Part shown: one piece after another, positions 1-6,716 of the stretch
Numbering within the stretch: the stretch's first letter is position 1
Layout: every line of letters begins with the position of its first letter
From: Bacteroidales bacterium
Lineage (GTDB): Bacteria; Bacteroidota; Bacteroidia; Bacteroidales; UBA932
Assembly (NCBI GenBank): GCA_017429205.1
Contig: JAFRPH010000064.1
Span: 1-26,850, forward strand
Direction: 5' to 3'
Length of the DNA stretch: 26,850 nucleotides
Made by a program: the position numbers and the translations under genes
The notes under the pieces: model-generated
What the model was told of the DNA's origin: nothing
Databases searched by the model: none
The model's input: only the letters and a program-made list of their open reading frames with translations

Positions 1-1006
1 CGCCGTCCTTGAAGCCGCCGTTGCGGATGATCTGGATCATGGCCTGGGTGAGATCGTACGGGTCCACCGGGAACTGGTCGGTATCCCAGCCGTTCTGGGC
101 GTCGCCGCGGTTGGCGTCGATGCTGCCGAGGAAGCCGTTGTCGACCGCCACGGTGAGCTCATGCTCGAAGGTGTGGCCGGCGAGGGTGGCGTGGTTCACC
201 TCGATGTTCACCTTGAAGTCCTTGTCCAGGCCGTTGGCGCGGAGGAAGCCGATCACGGTCTCCGTGTCCACGTCGTACTGGTGCTTGGTGGGCTCCATCG
301 GCTTGGGCTCGATGAGGAAGGTGCCCTTGAAACCGTTGGCGCGGGCGTAGTCGCGGGCGGCGGTGAGCATCTTGGCGAGGTGGTCCTTCTCGCGCTGCAT
401 CTGGGTGTTCAGGAGGGTGTAGTAGCCTTCACGGCCGCCCCAGAACACATAACCGGTGCCGCCGAGCTTGATGGTGGCGTCGATCGCGTTCTTGATCTGC
501 AGGGCCGCGCGGGCGACGATGTCGAACTGCGGGTTCGTGGCGGCGCCGTTCATGTAGCGCTTGTTGCCGAACACGTTGGCCGTGCCCCAGAGGTTCTTGA
601 TGCCGGTCTCCTTCTGCTTCTCGACGAGGTAGTCGGTGATGTCCTTCATGCGGGCCTCGTACTCTTCGATGTCCTCGGTGTCCTCGACCAGGTCGATGTC
701 GTGGAAGCAGTAGTAGCCGATGCCGAGCTTCTGCATGATCTCGAAGCCGGCGTCAGCCTTCTGGCGGGCGCGGATGCAGGGGCCTTCGCCCTTGTCCCAT
801 TCGTAGGAACGGGTCTGGCCGCCGAACGGGTCGGCAGAAGCCTGGCCCAGGGTGTGCCACCAGGCCATCGCGAACTTGAACCAGTCCTTCATGGGCTTGC
901 CCATGACGACGCGCTCGGCGTCATAATAGTGGAAAGCAAGGGGGTTCTTGCTCTCGGCGCCCTCGAAGGGGATCTTTCCGATTGTCGGGAAATACTCTTT
1001 TGCCAT
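1..1006 (-). CDS. xylA: Xylose isomerase, partial (C-terminus beyond the left edge)
   Basis: Converts D-xylose to D-xylulose in the cytoplasm, the first step of the isomerase pathway. Reading the minus strand from the ATG at 1006-1004 gives 335 codons beginning [16 protein letters not shown] and open to the window edge. The family is usually about 440 residues, so roughly the last 100 are missing. Family hallmarks are visible: the FHDID segment with the putative catalytic His102, the metal-site region [14 protein letters not shown] around Glu233, and [14 protein letters not shown] further on. It lies 30 bp downstream of xylB and is the last visible gene of a three-gene operon with a NUDIX-type regulator. 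No Shine-Dalgarno is present; the leader is A-rich, as is usual in Bacteroidota. The identification is certain; only the 3' end is unseen. Confidence 0.97.
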   Translation of the reverse strand, partial: MAKEYFPTIGKIPFEGAESKNPLAFHYYDAERVVMGKPMKDWFKFAMAWWHTLGQASADPFGGQTRSYEWDKGEGPCIRARQKADAGFEIMQKLGIGYYCFHDIDLVEDTEDIEEYEARMKDITDYLVEKQKETGIKNLWGTANVFGNKRYMNGAATNPQFDIVARAALQIKNAIDATIKLGGTGYVFWGGREGYYTLLNTQMQREKDHLAKMLTAARDYARANGFKGTFLIEPKPMEPTKHQYDVDTETVIGFLRANGLDKDFKVNIEVNHATLAGHTFEHELTVAVDNGFLGSIDANRGDAQNGWDTDQFPVDPYDLTQAMIQIIRNGGFKDG

Positions 1007-1036
1007 GATGTTTTGTGTTTTTAGGTGTTTATTGAT

Positions 1037-2530
1037 TTAAAGATTCGATTTCCATCTTTCATAGGCTTCCTTGTACTCGGCCTCGTGCGACGGGGTGATG
1101 ACGGCGAGCTTCTCCAGGGTGGCGAAAGCCTCGTTGTTGTCGCGGTAGATGCCCGCGCCGATGCCCGCGCCCTTGGCGGCGCCCACGGAGCCGTCCGTGT
1201 CGTAGAGTTCGATCGTGGCGCCGGATACGCCCGCGAGGGTGTCGCGGAAGATCGGGGAGAGGAACATGTTGGCCTTGCCGGCGTGGATCATCTTCACCGG
1301 GATGCCCATCTTCTCCATGATCTCGATGCCGTACTGGAAGGAGAAGACGATGCCTTCCTGCGCGGCGCGCATCAGGTGCGCCTTGCCGTGGCGGTTGAAA
1401 TTGACCCCGTGGATGCTGCAGCCGGTGTCCCGGTTTCCGAGCATCCGCTCCGCGCCGTTGCCGAAGGGGAGGATGGACACGCCGTCAGAGCCGATGGGGA
1501 CGGAGGCGGCGACATTGTTCATATCGGCATAGGAGATGCCTTCCGGGGCGATGTTGCGGCGGATCCAGGAGTTCAGGATGCCGGTGCCGTTGATGCAGAG
1601 GAGGACGCCCAGGCGGGTCTGTTCGGCCGTGTGGTTCACGTGCGCGAAGGTGTTCACGCGGCTCTTCGGGTCATAGTTGACCGTGCCGTTCACGCCGTAC
1701 ACGACGCCGGAGGTGCCGGCGGTGGAGGCGATTTCGCCCGGGTTGAACACGTTCAGGGAGAGGGCGTTGTTGGGCTGGTCGCCCGCGCGGTAGGTGACCG
1801 GGATGCCGGGGGCGAGGCCCAGGGTCTCCGCCGCTTCCTTGGAGAGGTTGCCCTGCTGGCCGAAGGTGGGCCGGATCTGCGGGATGAGGTTCGGGTCGAA
1901 GCCGAACTGGTCCAGCAGGCGGTCGGACACCTTGTTCTCGCGGAAGTCCCAGAAGATGCCCTCGGACAGGCCGCTGACGGTGGTGCACACCGTGTCGGTC
2001 AGGCGCATCGCGATGTAGTCACCGGGGAGCATGATCTTGTTGATGCGCTCGTACACCTGGGGCTCGTTCTTCTTCACCCAGGCGAGTTTCGCGGCGGTGA
2101 AGTTGCCGGGGTTGTTCAGCAGGTGGTCCAGGCACCAGTCGGCGCCCAGGGCCCCGAAGGCGTTGTTGCCGTAGGGGACGGCGCGGGAGTCGCACCAGAT
2201 GATGGACGGGCGCAGGACGTTGCGGTCCTTGTCCACGCACACGAGGCCGTGCATCTGGTAGGAGATGCCGATGGCCTTGATGTCGGCGGGGGAGAAGGCC
2301 TTGCTCTGCAGGGTGGCCTTGCCGCGGACCTGCTCCAGGATGTCGGCGGTGGCGAGTTTCAAGTTGGCCCACCACATGGCCGGATCCTGTTCGGCAAAGC
2401 CGGGCTGTTTGGACATGATGGGCGCCTCGCTCTTCGGATAGAAGGCGGTGGCCACGCACTTGCCGGTCTCGACGCTCACGAGGCTGGCCTTGACGGAAGA
2501 ACTTCCGACGTCGTAACCAAGGAGATACAT
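1037..2530 (-). CDS. xylB: Xylulokinase (FGGY family)
   Basis: Phosphorylates D-xylulose to D-xylulose 5-phosphate with ATP, feeding the pentose phosphate pathway. The 497-residue length is normal for FGGY carbohydrate kinases. The N-terminal nucleotide-binding motif GYDVGSSSVK is at residues 5-14. The substrate region IIWCDSRA lies near 105. The AGD motif at 249-251 carries the putative catalytic base Asp251, and ASTAGTSGVVYG and INGTGILNSW mark the second domain. The start is ATG at 2530, only 2 bp after the stop of the upstream regulator, so the two are probably translationally coupled; xylA follows after 30 bp. Substrate specificity is inferred from the direct linkage to xylA. A glycerol, gluconate or ribulose kinase in the same superfamily is much less likely in this context. 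Confidence 0.95.
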   Translation of the reverse strand: MYLLGYDVGSSSVKASLVSVETGKCVATAFYPKSEAPIMSKQPGFAEQDPAMWWANLKLATADILEQVRGKATLQSKAFSPADIKAIGISYQMHGLVCVDKDRNVLRPSIIWCDSRAVPYGNNAFGALGADWCLDHLLNNPGNFTAAKLAWVKKNEPQVYERINKIMLPGDYIAMRLTDTVCTTVSGLSEGIFWDFRENKVSDRLLDQFGFDPNLIPQIRPTFGQQGNLSKEAAETLGLAPGIPVTYRAGDQPNNALSLNVFNPGEIASTAGTSGVVYGVNGTVNYDPKSRVNTFAHVNHTAEQTRLGVLLCINGTGILNSWIRRNIAPEGISYADMNNVAASVPIGSDGVSILPFGNGAERMLGNRDTGCSIHGVNFNRHGKAHLMRAAQEGIVFSFQYGIEIMEKMGIPVKMIHAGKANMFLSPIFRDTLAGVSGATIELYDTDGSVGAAKGAGIGAGIYRDNNEAFATLEKLAVITPSHEAEYKEAYERWKSNL

Positions 2531-2532
2531 TG

Positions 2533-3249
2533 TTATAATCTGGATTTGTTATAAATATTCTTGTCGAAACGGTAGAAGCGCGCGGCGCGGTGGGAGACGC
2601 CCTTCTCGCGCTCGTCCAGGGCGACGAGATACGGCATCTGGGTCATCTTCTTGTAGAAGTTGGCCGGGTCCAGGCGCTTGCCGAAGACCACCTCGTAGAG
2701 GTTCCGCAGCTGGGTGACGGTGAATTTCCGGGGCAGGAGGTCGTACAGGATGGACGGGTCCATCGAGGCGAGGGCCCGCAGGTGCTCCAGGGCGTGCGCG
2801 ATGATCTCGTTGTGGTCGAAGGCCAGGGGCGGAATCGCGTCGACGGGCACCCAGAGGGCCTCGGTGCCTTCCAGCTCGCGGCCCGTGCCCCGGCCGATCT
2901 TCACGAGGGCCATGTAGGCCACCGTGACGATGCGGTGCACGTGCGCCTGCTGGGCGTGCTCCAGCCAGTGGACGTCCTTGGGGTCCTTGGTCCGGTTGAT
3001 GGAACCGAAGGACTGGAATTGTACGAGCGGGATGTTCTTCAGGCCGGTGAGTTCGGCCAGGACGCGCCGGGCGGCGTCGTCCAGTTCTTCATTGTCCAGG
3101 ATCAGGCTGCCGGGAAGTTTCATGTCGTGGAAGGCATGGCCGTCCTCGATGCCCGCGCGCCGGATCAGGAGCACCTCCAGCCGCGTCCCGTTGAAGCCGA
3201 GAACCGCGCAGTCGACTGAGAGGTGAATTTTGGCAAGTCCGTTGTCCAT
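2533..3249 (-). CDS. NrtR/AraR-type transcriptional regulator (degenerate NUDIX domain plus winged helix), probable xylose regulator
   Basis: A 238-residue protein with an N-terminal NUDIX fold (about residues 8-150) and a C-terminal winged-helix segment (about 155-235, LLPRKFTVTQLRNLYEVVFG). The NUDIX box runs from Gly47 to Gly69 but is degenerate. The canonical R-E-U-x-E-E core reads Arg62-Val63-Leu64-Ala65-Glu66-Leu67, so two of the metal-binding glutamates are missing. This fits NrtR-family regulators in which the NUDIX domain senses a ligand instead of hydrolysing one; in Bacteroides a member of this family, AraR, controls arabinose use. As first gene of the operon, ahead of xylB and xylA, it probably responds to xylose or a derivative and autoregulates. 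The ligand and sign of control are inference. A functional NUDIX hydrolase is unlikely given the lost residues. Confidence 0.88.
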   Translation of the reverse strand: MDNGLAKIHLSVDCAVLGFNGTRLEVLLIRRAGIEDGHAFHDMKLPGSLILDNEELDDAARRVLAELTGLKNIPLVQFQSFGSINRTKDPKDVHWLEHAQQAHVHRIVTVAYMALVKIGRGTGRELEGTEALWVPVDAIPPLAFDHNEIIAHALEHLRALASMDPSILYDLLPRKFTVTQLRNLYEVVFGKRLDPANFYKKMTQMPYLVALDEREKGVSHRAARFYRFDKNIYNKSRL

Positions 3250-3258
3250 GGATGATTG

Positions 3259-3293
3259 GTCTTAGTACAGACACAAATGTAGTGAATTAATTC
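3259..3293. promoter_or_regulatory. Candidate operator region: two palindromes around the xyl promoter
   Basis: Two inverted repeats flank the -7 box. GTCTTAGTACAGAC (3259-3272) has outer arms GTCT/AGAC and a central GTAC, and lies over the expected transcription start. GAATTAATTC (3284-3293) is a perfect 10-bp palindrome inside the 19-bp spacer. A dimeric repressor at either would block RNA polymerase. That the NrtR-type regulator uses one of them is inference. Confidence 0.4.
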
Positions 3294-3304
3294 TAGGAAA
3301 CAAA
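3274..3304 (-). promoter_or_regulatory. Bacteroidota-type promoter of the regulator-xylB-xylA operon
   Basis: On the minus strand a TTTG (3304-3301) is followed by exactly 19 bp and then TACATTTG (3281-3274). This matches the Bacteroides consensus of a -33 TTG/TTTG and a -7 TAnnTTTG. Transcription should start near 3266-3269, giving a leader of about 18 nt before the ATG at 3249. Confidence 0.8.
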
Positions 3305-3406
3305 AACATTTTTTACATTTTTTTGTAACTCGTTGATATTCAATGTATATAAAATTGTGCAACCTACAATTTGTGAGATATGTTTCGCCCAATCGCGAAT
3401 TTTCCT

Positions 3407-3414
3407 TAACTTTG
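3407..3414 (+). promoter_or_regulatory. Probable -7 box for tRNA-Pro
   Basis: TAACTTTG matches TAnnTTTG and stands 61 bp before the tRNA. The upstream -33 element is poor (TTTCG near 3383-3387). The 3415-3475 leader is very GC-rich, with no reading frame I would trust. Confidence 0.5.
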
Positions 3415-3475
3415 TCCCCGGCCTTCCGCCTCTGCGCCCGCCCCTGGCGGCGCCCGCATCGGCGGCCGGCCGCCC

Positions 3476-3549
3476 CGGGGTGTGGCGCAGTTGGCTAGCG
3501 CATCTGGTTTGGGACCAGAGGGTCGTGTGTTCGAGTCACATCACCCCGA
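3476..3549 (+). tRNA. tRNA-Pro (anticodon TGG)
   Basis: A full cloverleaf can be drawn. The acceptor arms are CGGGGTG (3476-3482) and CACCCCG (3542-3548), with discriminator A3549. The D stem is GCGC/GCGC, and the anticodon stem TCTGG/CCAGA encloses loop TTTGGGA with anticodon TGG at 3510-3512. The T arm contains TTCGAGT. The 3' CCA is not encoded. Confidence 0.96.
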
Positions 3550-3551
3550 CA

Positions 3552-3584
3552 GGAAAAAGCCTGGCACGGAGCCAGGCTTTTTCC
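3552..3584 (+). terminator. Strong intrinsic terminator after tRNA-Pro
   Basis: A perfect 14-bp inverted repeat has arms GGAAAAAGCCTGGC (3552-3565) and GCCAGGCTTTTTCC (3571-3584) around a 5-nt loop. The T-run lies inside the descending arm, so it can act in both directions. It begins 3 nt after the tRNA. Confidence 0.85.
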
Positions 3585-3611
3585 GTCGGTGATGTTCCAT
3601 CACCTTCGATG

Positions 3612-3655
3612 ACTGGGGGCCTGATCCCCCAGACCCCCTGCGTCGCTTCGCTCCG
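3612..3655. repeat. 44-bp intergenic palindromic repeat, copy 1
   Basis: First of two direct copies that differ at one base. Each opens with a hairpin, CTGGGGG and CCCCCAG around a 6-nt loop, and ends in the GC-rich tail CTGCGTCGCTTCGCTCCG. No protein is supported across it, so it looks like a REP-like dispersed element. Confidence 0.75.
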
Positions 3656-3684
3656 AAGCTTTGAGTCCCAAGCTTCTTCAATCT

Positions 3685-3728
3685 ACTGGGGGCCTAATCC
3701 CCCAGACCCCCTGCGTCGCTTCGCTCCG
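3685..3728. repeat. 44-bp intergenic palindromic repeat, copy 2
   Basis: Same orientation as the copy 73 bp upstream, with G changed to A in the hairpin loop. Between the copies lies a separate inverted repeat with arms GAAGCTT (3655-3661) and AAGCTTC (3670-3676). The copy ends 28 bp before the -7 box of the next gene. Confidence 0.75.
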
Positions 3729-3756
3729 GATCACTGTGGTATTTGGTTGTTTTGCG

Positions 3757-3764
3757 TATCTTTG
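3757..3764 (+). promoter_or_regulatory. -7 box for the IMPase-dinB unit; leaderless start predicted
   Basis: TATCTTTG is a perfect TAnnTTTG match. It ends only 4 nt before the ATG at 3769, so the predicted transcription start coincides with the start codon. No good -33 TTG is visible at the usual spacing. Confidence 0.65.
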
Positions 3765-3768
3765 TGCT

Positions 3769-4560
3769 ATGGACATTGACATTCAGCAAATCATCGAGAT
3801 CGTCCGGGAGGCGGGGACGCTGATGGACCGGACGGGCGGGTTCGAGGTGCATGACAAGGGGGCGCGGGAGAATATCGTCACGTCGTCGGACGTGGCGGTG
3901 CAGCACTTCCTGACGCGGCGGCTCGGGGAGCTGCTGCCCGGGAGCGGGTTCCTGTGCGAGGAGGAGGATTTCGCCGATACGGCCCATGAGGCCGTGTGGA
4001 TCATCGACCCCATCGACGGGACGGCCAATTACGCCCGCGGGAACGAGAACTGCTGCATCAGCGTGGCGCTGGCGCGGGGCGGCGAGCTGGCCATGGGCGT
4101 GGTTTACAGCCCGTGGCGGGGCGAGCTTTATTCGGCTGAGAAGGGTCGAGGCGCGTTCTGCAACGGGAAGCCCATCCACGTGTCGGACCGGACCTATGAG
4201 CGGGGCCTCCTCTTCACGGCGATGTCCACATACCGGAAGGACCTGGCCCGCAGTTGCAGCGACATCATCTACGACGTGTATATGGAATGCAACGACGTGC
4301 GCCGGACCGGCTCCGCCGCCGTCGAGCTGTGCCTGATGGCCGCCGGCTTCGCCGAGCTCTATTTCGAGATGCGGCTGATGCCTTGGGACTACGCGGCGGC
4401 GAGCCTCATCCTGCTGGAGGCGGGCGGCGCCGCCTGCGACTTCACGGGCGGATTCCCTTCGCTGTACAAGCCGTCGATGTTCATCGCCGCGAACACGCGC
4501 GAGCATTGCAAGCGTCTCCTGGCAACCGTTCACAAGCATCTGGACCAAGTGCCTTATTGA
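3769..4560 (+). CDS. Inositol monophosphatase family phosphatase
   Basis: A 263-residue protein of the Mg2+-dependent, Li+-sensitive sugar phosphatase superfamily. Metal-site residues are present: Glu64-Glu66 (CEEED), the signature DPIDGTANY with Asp80 and Asp83, and the C-terminal WDYAAASLILLEAGG with Asp207. The length is normal. The start chosen is ATG 3769 (MDIDIQQIIEIVREAG), which opens the usual N-terminal helix; an upstream in-frame extension would run through the intergenic repeat and promoter and is rejected. The substrate cannot be read from sequence: myo-inositol phosphate, histidinol phosphate, fructose 1,6-bisphosphate and 3'-phosphoadenosine phosphate enzymes share these motifs. 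The stop is almost contiguous with the downstream polymerase gene, implying co-transcription. Confidence 0.9.
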   Translation: MDIDIQQIIEIVREAGTLMDRTGGFEVHDKGARENIVTSSDVAVQHFLTRRLGELLPGSGFLCEEEDFADTAHEAVWIIDPIDGTANYARGNENCCISVALARGGELAMGVVYSPWRGELYSAEKGRGAFCNGKPIHVSDRTYERGLLFTAMSTYRKDLARSCSDIIYDVYMECNDVRRTGSAAVELCLMAAGFAELYFEMRLMPWDYAAASLILLEAGGAACDFTGGFPSLYKPSMFIAANTREHCKRLLATVHKHLDQVPY

Positions 4561-4562
4561 CC

Positions 4563-6089
4563 TTGTCCCGTGTCATCTTCCATATCGACGTGAACTCCGC
4601 CTTCCTCAGCTGGACGGCGGTGAAGCTCGTGCAGGAAGGGGGGCAGGACATCCGGCTGGTGCCGTCGGTCGTGTCCGGGGACCCGAGCGATCGGCGGAGC
4701 ATCATCGCGGCCGCGTCGATGCCCGCCAAGAAGCTGGGCATCCGGGCGGCGATGCCGGTGACGATGGCGCTGCGGAAGTGCCCGCAGCTGGTCATCGTCC
4801 GCGGCGACTGGGAGTGGTACAAGCGCTGTTCCGAGGGCTTCATCGCCATCTGCCGGAGCTATTCCCCGGTGCTGCAGCAGTTTTCCATCGACGAGTGCTT
4901 CCTGGACATGAGCCTCCGGTGCGGGGACCGCGACCCTGTGGACCTCGCCACCCGCCTCAAGGACGAGGTCAAGTCCCGCCTGGGGTTCACGGTCAATGTC
5001 GGGGTGGGCCCGAACAAGCTCCTGGCGAAAATGGCCTCGGACTTCGAGAAGCCGGACAAGGTTCATACCCTCTGGGAGAGCGAAATCCGCGAGAAGATGT
5101 GGTCCCTGGGCGTGCGCGACCTCCTCTGGGTCGGCAAGAAGACCGAGGAGCGGCTCGTCGCCTACGGCATCCATACGATCGGGGACCTGGCTCGCCTGAG
5201 CGTGGGCCAGCTCACCCGCATCGTGGGCCAGAAATTCGCCCAGCAGCTGCACGAGAATGCGAACGGCCGGGACGACTCCCCGGTGGAAACGGAAATCCAG
5301 GAGGCCAAGAGCTACAGCGCGGAGCGGACCTTCGCCAAAGACCTCTCCGACCCGAAGGACATCGACCGGGCCCTCTTCAACGTGGCCTGCATCGTCGCCC
5401 ACCGCATCCGCCGCGACGGCTTCCGCGCCTCGACCGTGTCGATGTTCGTCAAGTACACCGACTTCACCGTCGCCCAGAAACAATGCCAGACCGGCCAGCC
5501 CACGGACATCACGGCCGTCATCCTGAACGAAGCCCGGCGGATGCTCGCCGAAGTCTGGGACGGCGTGACGCCCCTCCGCCAGGTGGGCCTCGGCGTCTCC
5601 AAGCTCACCCACGAAACCGTCGAACAGATGTCCCTCTTCGAAGACCCGAAGATGGAATTCTACCGCGAGTGGGACCGTCAGTACGACGCCGCCCGCGCCC
5701 AATCCGAAGACGCCCGCCTCCTCGCCTACGAGCGGAAGAATCCGCCTCAGTCTCCGGATTCGCCCCAGGCCTCAGCCCCGGCATCGACACTGGCTGCGCC
5801 CCCGTCGACGGAAGACCCGACCGCCCCGACCTATGTCGTGCTCCGGGAGGTGACCTCGCCGTCGTTCCCGGCCACTCCGGTCACTTCGCCTGCCCTGTCA
5901 CAGGAGGGGAGCCCGCTCCTCTTCCGCTACTCCGACGGCGAAAAGGCTCTCGCCGCCGCGAAGAGCGCCGTCCGCACCGATCCCTCCCTCCGCCTCCGCC
6001 ACACGAAGCTCCCCGACGGCTCTGACTGCTTTGAACTCCACCGTGACGGCAAGCCCATCGAGCGGCATATGGTCGGCCCCACGAAATAA
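4563..6089 (+). CDS. dinB: Y-family DNA polymerase (DinB/Pol IV-like) with C-terminal extension; TTG start
   Basis: A translesion DNA polymerase of 508 residues. The palm begins VIFHIDVNSAF with metal ligand Asp9 and continues to FSIDECFLDM with catalytic Asp110-Glu111. VNVGVGPNKLLAKMASDFEKPD marks the fingers and palm, a helix-hairpin-helix thumb lies near 190-225, and a little-finger domain follows to about 385. No ATG or GTG lies in frame before Asp9, so translation must use TTG at 4563 (2 nt after the phosphatase stop) or TTG at 4557 (overlapping that stop); coupling is likely. Residues about 394-452 are a Pro/Ser/Thr-rich linker, and about 453-508 a short tail (LLFRYSDGEKALAAAKSAV) not found in textbook DinB. 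The N-terminal sequence resembles Pol IV-like proteins of Clostridia. No SOS box is seen. Confidence 0.9.
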   Translation: MSRVIFHIDVNSAFLSWTAVKLVQEGGQDIRLVPSVVSGDPSDRRSIIAAASMPAKKLGIRAAMPVTMALRKCPQLVIVRGDWEWYKRCSEGFIAICRSYSPVLQQFSIDECFLDMSLRCGDRDPVDLATRLKDEVKSRLGFTVNVGVGPNKLLAKMASDFEKPDKVHTLWESEIREKMWSLGVRDLLWVGKKTEERLVAYGIHTIGDLARLSVGQLTRIVGQKFAQQLHENANGRDDSPVETEIQEAKSYSAERTFAKDLSDPKDIDRALFNVACIVAHRIRRDGFRASTVSMFVKYTDFTVAQKQCQTGQPTDITAVILNEARRMLAEVWDGVTPLRQVGLGVSKLTHETVEQMSLFEDPKMEFYREWDRQYDAARAQSEDARLLAYERKNPPQSPDSPQASAPASTLAAPPSTEDPTAPTYVVLREVTSPSFPATPVTSPALSQEGSPLLFRYSDGEKALAAAKSAVRTDPSLRLRHTKLPDGSDCFELHRDGKPIERHMVGPTK

Positions 6090-6471
6090 CGCATCCTCAG
6101 GCATGGCCCTCTCACAGAAGGCGCAGGTATCTCCACGTCCCGGGCAGGTGTACCCATGTTTTGGCGCAGGTGGAAAGGGTTGGAACCAGATTATTTACAA
6201 CGTGCTGAATAGTAAATACTTACAGTTGGACAGGTGCCGAACCCCGCGGGCCGTCCTGCTATAGGTTGACACCGGTCGGCGGAATGTAGCGGAGTAATGC
6301 ATTGAATATCAAGAAACTACGAAAAGAGCATCTGCGGACCCCTGCTTTTCTCGGAGGGTCTGCGGAACAATAAATCGCAACTGTCTGAAAAATAACGACT
6401 TGTGAAACTGCTTCCCGCAGGTCTCTGTGCGGATAGGCCCCGCTCTGCATTTAGAATCCCGTGTGAGGCCC

Positions 6472-6494
6472 GTGCACAAGTCTCGCTTGTGCAC
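6472..6494. repeat. Hairpin element A (ACAAGTCTC family)
   Basis: Perfect 9-bp inverted repeat: GTGCACAAG (6472-6480), loop TCTCG (6481-6485), CTTGTGCAC (6486-6494). Confidence 0.8.
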
Positions 6495-6531
6495 ATCAAT
6501 GCACTTCCTGGGAGCTTTTTCTGTACAAGTC

Positions 6532-6543
6532 TCCCGATAGTCG
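6532..6543. repeat. Partial element B (ACAAGTCTC family)
   Basis: TGTACAAGTCTC repeats the left arm and loop start of element A in the same orientation, but has no complementary right arm, so it looks like a half-copy. Confidence 0.55.
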
Positions 6544-6605
6544 GCCATCAAGGCCCTTTTCCCGGAAGACATGTACACGAAATCGGCCGTGGAATGCCTT
6601 TTCGC

Positions 6606-6626
6606 TGTATAAGCGAGACTTGTACA
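6606..6626. repeat. Hairpin element C, inverted copy (ACAAGTCTC family)
   Basis: Arms TGTATAAG (6606-6613) and CTTGTACA (6619-6626) pair over 8 bp with one T-G wobble around loop CGAGA. Read on the minus strand the loop is TCTCG, as in element A, so this is an inverted, diverged copy. It ends 19 bp before the -33 element of the next promoter. Confidence 0.7.
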
Positions 6627-6644
6627 ACGCGAGCCCGTCCGGGG

Positions 6645-6675
6645 TTGCAAATGTGGAGGGGAACGCGTATCTTTG
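6645..6675 (+). promoter_or_regulatory. Bacteroidota-type promoter for the small ORF-SDR unit
   Basis: TTG (6645-6647), 20 bp spacer, TATCTTTG (6668-6675). The expected start near 6680 leaves a leader of about 37 nt before the ATG at 6717. Confidence 0.75.
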
Positions 6676-6716
6676 TGATGCTGACCACTTGAGTAAGAAT
6701 AATTTACAGGATACAG

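Larger units (their letters stand above)
6090..6644. other. Long noncoding interval, unexplained
   Basis: About 550 bp with no reading frame of convincing composition and visibly more AT-rich than the genes around it, especially 6180-6420. I find no terminator after the polymerase gene, no tRNA and no rRNA. The direct repeat TCTGCGGA occurs near 6329 and 6358. From 6472 to 6626 a small family of related hairpins appears (listed separately). It could hold an sRNA, a degraded gene or long-range regulatory DNA; the sequence does not decide. Confidence 0.5.

Noticed and set aside
1025..2554. A 509-codon plus-strand frame opposite xylB
   Set aside because: xylB on the minus strand has complete FGGY motifs; the plus-strand product is low-complexity Gly/Val/Asp/His.
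3661..3768. Upstream in-frame extension of the IMPase gene
   Set aside because: It would translate the intergenic repeat and the -7 box; the family N-terminus begins at the ATG at 3769.
3333..3779. Plus-strand frame spanning tRNA-Pro and its terminator
   Set aside because: It crosses a tRNA, a terminator and two palindromic repeats; no coding signal.
4254..4556. N-terminal extension of the polymerase into the phosphatase gene
   Set aside because: The extension is Arg/Ala-rich out-of-frame translation of the IMPase gene with no domain; polymerase homology begins right after the IMPase stop.
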